A stretch of DNA of 64,000 nucleotides from Azospirillum oryzae. GTDB lineage: Bacteria; Pseudomonadota; Alphaproteobacteria; Azospirillales; Azospirillaceae. Made by a program: the position numbers and the translations under genes. A model generated the notes under the pieces. The model saw only the letters and a list, made by a program, of their open reading frames with translations. It ran no database searches and had not been told where the DNA came from. Shown in pieces: positions 60,489-64,000 of the stretch (position 1 is its first letter; each line of letters begins with the position of its first letter). The stretch lies in contig NZ_FXAK01000007.1 in NCBI RefSeq assembly GCF_900177515.1, forward strand, positions 2,030,501-2,094,500. Direction: 5' to 3'.

Positions 60489-61394
60489 ATGTTCCAGCAG
60501 ACCCTGAAGAAGTCGGTGACCATCGCCGGCGTTGGGCTGCATTCGGGCGTCATCGTCACGCTGACGATTTCGCCGGCCGATGCGAATTCCGGGATCACCT
60601 TCCTGCGCACCGACCGTCAGGGTGCCGCCGCCGTCATTCCGGCGCGCTGGGACACCGTGGTCGACACCCGCCTGTGCACCGTGATCGGCAACGACCATGG
60701 CACCACCGTCGGCACGATCGAGCATCTGATGTCCGCGCTGGCCGGCTGCGGCATCGACAACGCCATCGTGTCGCTCGACGGCATCGAGGTGCCGATCATG
60801 GACGGCAGCGCCGCCCCTTTCGTCTCCGCCATTGAGCAGGCCGGCATCGCCGTGCAGAAGTCGCCCCGCCGCATCATCCGCATCCTGAAGCCGGTCGTCA
60901 TCGGCGACGGCGTGAAGAGCGCCTCCTTCACGCCGGACGACGCCACCAGCTACAGCTTCGAGATCGACTTCGACAGCGCCGCCATCTCCCGTCAGGCCCG
61001 CGCGCTGGAGATCGACCCGGACAGCTTCAAGGACGAGATCAGCCGCGCCCGCACCTTCGGCTTCCTGCACGAGGTTGAGGGTCTGCGCAAGATGGGCCTC
61101 GCCCGCGGCGGCTCGCTGGACAACGCGGTGGTCATCTCCGGCGACACGGTGATGAACGCCGAGGGGCTGCGCTTCAAGGACGAGTTCGTCCGCCACAAGA
61201 TCCTGGACGCCGTCGGCGACCTGTATCTGGCCGGCGCGCCGATCGTCGGCCATTTCCACGGCGTGCGCTCCGGCCACGCGCTGAACAACCAGCTGCTGCG
61301 CGCTCTGTTCGCCGACCGTAGCGCCTGGCGTTACGAGACGGCGGTATCGCTGCCGGTCGCGCGCCGCGGCCTCGAGCAGCTGGCGGTCGCCTGA
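60489..61394 (+). CDS. lpxC: UDP-3-O-acyl-GlcNAc deacetylase LpxC
   Basis: This 301-residue zinc enzyme does the committed step of lipid A synthesis. The N-terminal QQTLKKSVTIAGVGLHSG, the zinc His in IEHLMSALAGCGIDNA, MDGSAAPFV, RTFGFLHEVEGLRKMGLA, and HKILDAVGDLYLAG with GHFHGVRSGHALNN are all present. The ATG at 60489 matches the usual length of about 305; a GTG at 60459 would add ten residues. The gene follows ftsZ as in E. coli but has its own leader. Confidence 0.95.
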   Translation: MFQQTLKKSVTIAGVGLHSGVIVTLTISPADANSGITFLRTDRQGAAAVIPARWDTVVDTRLCTVIGNDHGTTVGTIEHLMSALAGCGIDNAIVSLDGIEVPIMDGSAAPFVSAIEQAGIAVQKSPRRIIRILKPVVIGDGVKSASFTPDDATSYSFEIDFDSAAISRQARALEIDPDSFKDEISRARTFGFLHEVEGLRKMGLARGGSLDNAVVISGDTVMNAEGLRFKDEFVRHKILDAVGDLYLAGAPIVGHFHGVRSGHALNNQLLRALFADRSAWRYETAVSLPVARRGLEQLAVA

Positions 61395-61440
61395 TCGCCA
61401 CCGGGTTTCGATAAGGCCGGTTTTCGCTGGGTTTGCCCCT

Positions 61441-61467
61441 GCCCTCCCCCACCGGGGAGGGCTTTTT
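61441..61467 (+). terminator. Intrinsic terminator after lpxC
   Basis: A perfect 9-bp stem (GCCCTCCCC with GGGGAGGGC) closes a 4-base loop and runs into TTTTTCTTT, 47 bases after the lpxC stop. Confidence 0.85.
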
Positions 61468-61510
61468 CTTTGCGTACACTCCCCTCCCCTGCCGTCGCGA
61501 TGGGTCACGC

Positions 61511-61546
61511 AAAAGAAAAGCGCCCTCCCCTCTCGGGACGGGCGCT
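61511..61546 (-). terminator. Intrinsic terminator of the hemerythrin gene
   Basis: AGCGCCC (61519-61525) pairs with GGGCGCT (61540-61546). Read on the minus strand the hairpin is followed by a T-rich run (TTTCTTTT), about 100 bases after the hemerythrin stop. Confidence 0.65.
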
Positions 61547-61649
61547 ATGCGCAATTCAGAGCGGTCTTCTGATTTTCTATGTGTTTCAGTATTTTAGGTA
61601 ATTTTCTTTAGACGAGACTCCAAAAGGAAGAGGGAGGCATCACTCTCCC

Positions 61650-62069
61650 CTACTCCGCCACCGCCAGCTCAGCGCCATTGCCTGCATATTCGCCGAAGCG
61701 GGTATCTTCCTTCAGGATGTGCTTGCCCAGCCAGTCGGAGCAGAACAGGAACACCTCCTCGCCACTGATCCGGCCGCCGTTGGCACGGAAATCGTCACGG
61801 TAGCTTTCGACCTGCCGGGTCAGCCGGTCGTGAAGGGCCTTGTGCGCGGCGAAGGTCGGATAGTTCAGCCGCTCCATCTGCGCCTCCTCCTCCGCGAAGT
61901 GATGGCGGGTGTAGGCGATCAGTTCGTTGAGAATGGCTTCAATCAGGGCGGGGTCCTGGCGGCTGGCCTCGTCATACAGCTTGTTGACGATGCCGATCAG
62001 CACGCGGTGATCCTCGTCCAACGCGTCGTTGCCCACGCTCATCCAGCGCGACCACTGAATTGGCTCCAT
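61650..62069 (-). CDS. Bacteriohemerythrin
   Basis: This 139-residue protein has a four-helix bundle with a di-iron site that can bind oxygen. The ligand pattern is complete: His in LDEDHRVLIGIVN, His and Glu in YTRHHFAEEEAQM, two His in FAAHKALHDRL, and His with Asp in WLGKHILKEDTRF. It has no signal or membrane segment, so it is a single-domain cytosolic form that may store or deliver oxygen. Single-gene unit. Confidence 0.93.
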   Translation of the reverse strand: MEPIQWSRWMSVGNDALDEDHRVLIGIVNKLYDEASRQDPALIEAILNELIAYTRHHFAEEEAQMERLNYPTFAAHKALHDRLTRQVESYRDDFRANGGRISGEEVFLFCSDWLGKHILKEDTRFGEYAGNGAELAVAE

Positions 62070-62286
62070 GACGTTTCCTTCATCCCCCGTCTGATTGGCG
62101 CCGGACGGGCGGGTGCGGGCGTTGACCGCCCGTCGGCACCGCCCTCCGCTGGAGGGTCGGGCGACCTGTCCGGCATGGTTTCGCTTTTCCTATAAGCTTT
62201 GTCTGATTTCACTCCCCCTATCCCCGTCCGTCAATCCGACCGAACGGAGATGCGACACTTTGGCGAATGCAGGATCCGCTATCGGG
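62070..62286. other. Hemerythrin promoter region
   Basis: This 217-base gap lies between the ligA stop and the hemerythrin start, both on the minus strand. A TTATAG-like box near 62190 on the minus strand may belong to the hemerythrin promoter. No other structure was seen. Confidence 0.4.

Positions 62287-64000
<1,714 letters not shown>

Overview
The window is about 64 kb of GC-rich chromosomal DNA. It most resembles an Azospirillum-like alphaproteobacterium (Rhodospirillales). That placement is inferred from several things: a complete alphaproteobacterial dcw cluster with an FtsZ that has a very long linker, an NDUFA12-type complex I subunit next to a DUF2155 gene, a two-domain L25/CTC ribosomal protein, an elongator tRNA-Met with G1-U72, and a type A RNase P RNA. 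Most of the window is core chromosome. Accessory DNA is limited to one AT-rich cassette (23.6-25.3 kb) and one toxin-antitoxin pair (8.2-8.9 kb).

Layout. 0.2-5.4 kb: a secreted Ala/Lys-rich protein, hisS and a divergent class A penicillin-binding protein. 5.5-8.9 kb, minus strand: antitoxin, PIN toxin, LysR regulator, MFS transporter and a small membrane protein, with 4-nt overlaps linking antitoxin, toxin and regulator. 9.0-15 kb: NUDIX hydrolase, EAL phosphodiesterase, Na/Pi cotransporter, ychF, pth and rplY. 15-17.7 kb: NDUFA12 protein, mlaD, a small lipoprotein, DUF2155 protein and an alpha/beta hydrolase. 18-23.3 kb: a sulfur and Fe-S block (cysE, iscR, cysteine desulfurase, a zinc-finger HscB-like protein, ferredoxin, mnmA) followed by tRNA-Met. 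It has no iscU, iscA or hscA. 23.6-25.3 kb: three AT-rich genes that look like an orphan effector/immunity cassette (unrecognised helper, HExxH metallopeptidase-like protein, exported Cys-containing protein). 25.3-33 kb: a REC-GGDEF diguanylate cyclase, an AcoR-type sigma-54 activator, a fused 5-oxoprolinase/hydantoinase and a GNAT acetyltransferase. 33.3-38.9 kb: a TerB/J-domain protein, an unknown membrane protein with an internal duplication, an Uup-like ABC-F ATPase, an EamA permease and a peptidoglycan amidase. 39.0-39.4 kb: rnpB.

From 39.4 kb onward is the cell wall and division cluster. A 719-base non-coding region precedes mraZ. It holds six DnaA-box-like sequences, including a perfect head-to-head pair, an AT-rich stretch, and several 10-bp-phased CCCAN/TGGGN arrays that match MraZ operators. 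Then follow mraZ-rsmH-ftsL-ftsI-murE-murF-mraY-murD-ftsW-murG-(unknown 82-aa gene)-murC-murB-ddl-ftsQ-ftsA-ftsZ-lpxC, most joined by ATGA overlaps. These genes make the UDP-MurNAc-pentapeptide and lipid II, assemble the divisome and commit lipid A synthesis. The window ends with a bacteriohemerythrin and the 3' part of ligA on the minus strand.

Most notable for follow-up: the AT-rich cassette; the rnpB-mraZ control region, which could be a replication origin or a DnaA/MraZ regulatory hub; the 82-aa gene coupled to murG; and the HscB-like protein, which has a human-like tetracysteine motif but DPE in place of HPD.
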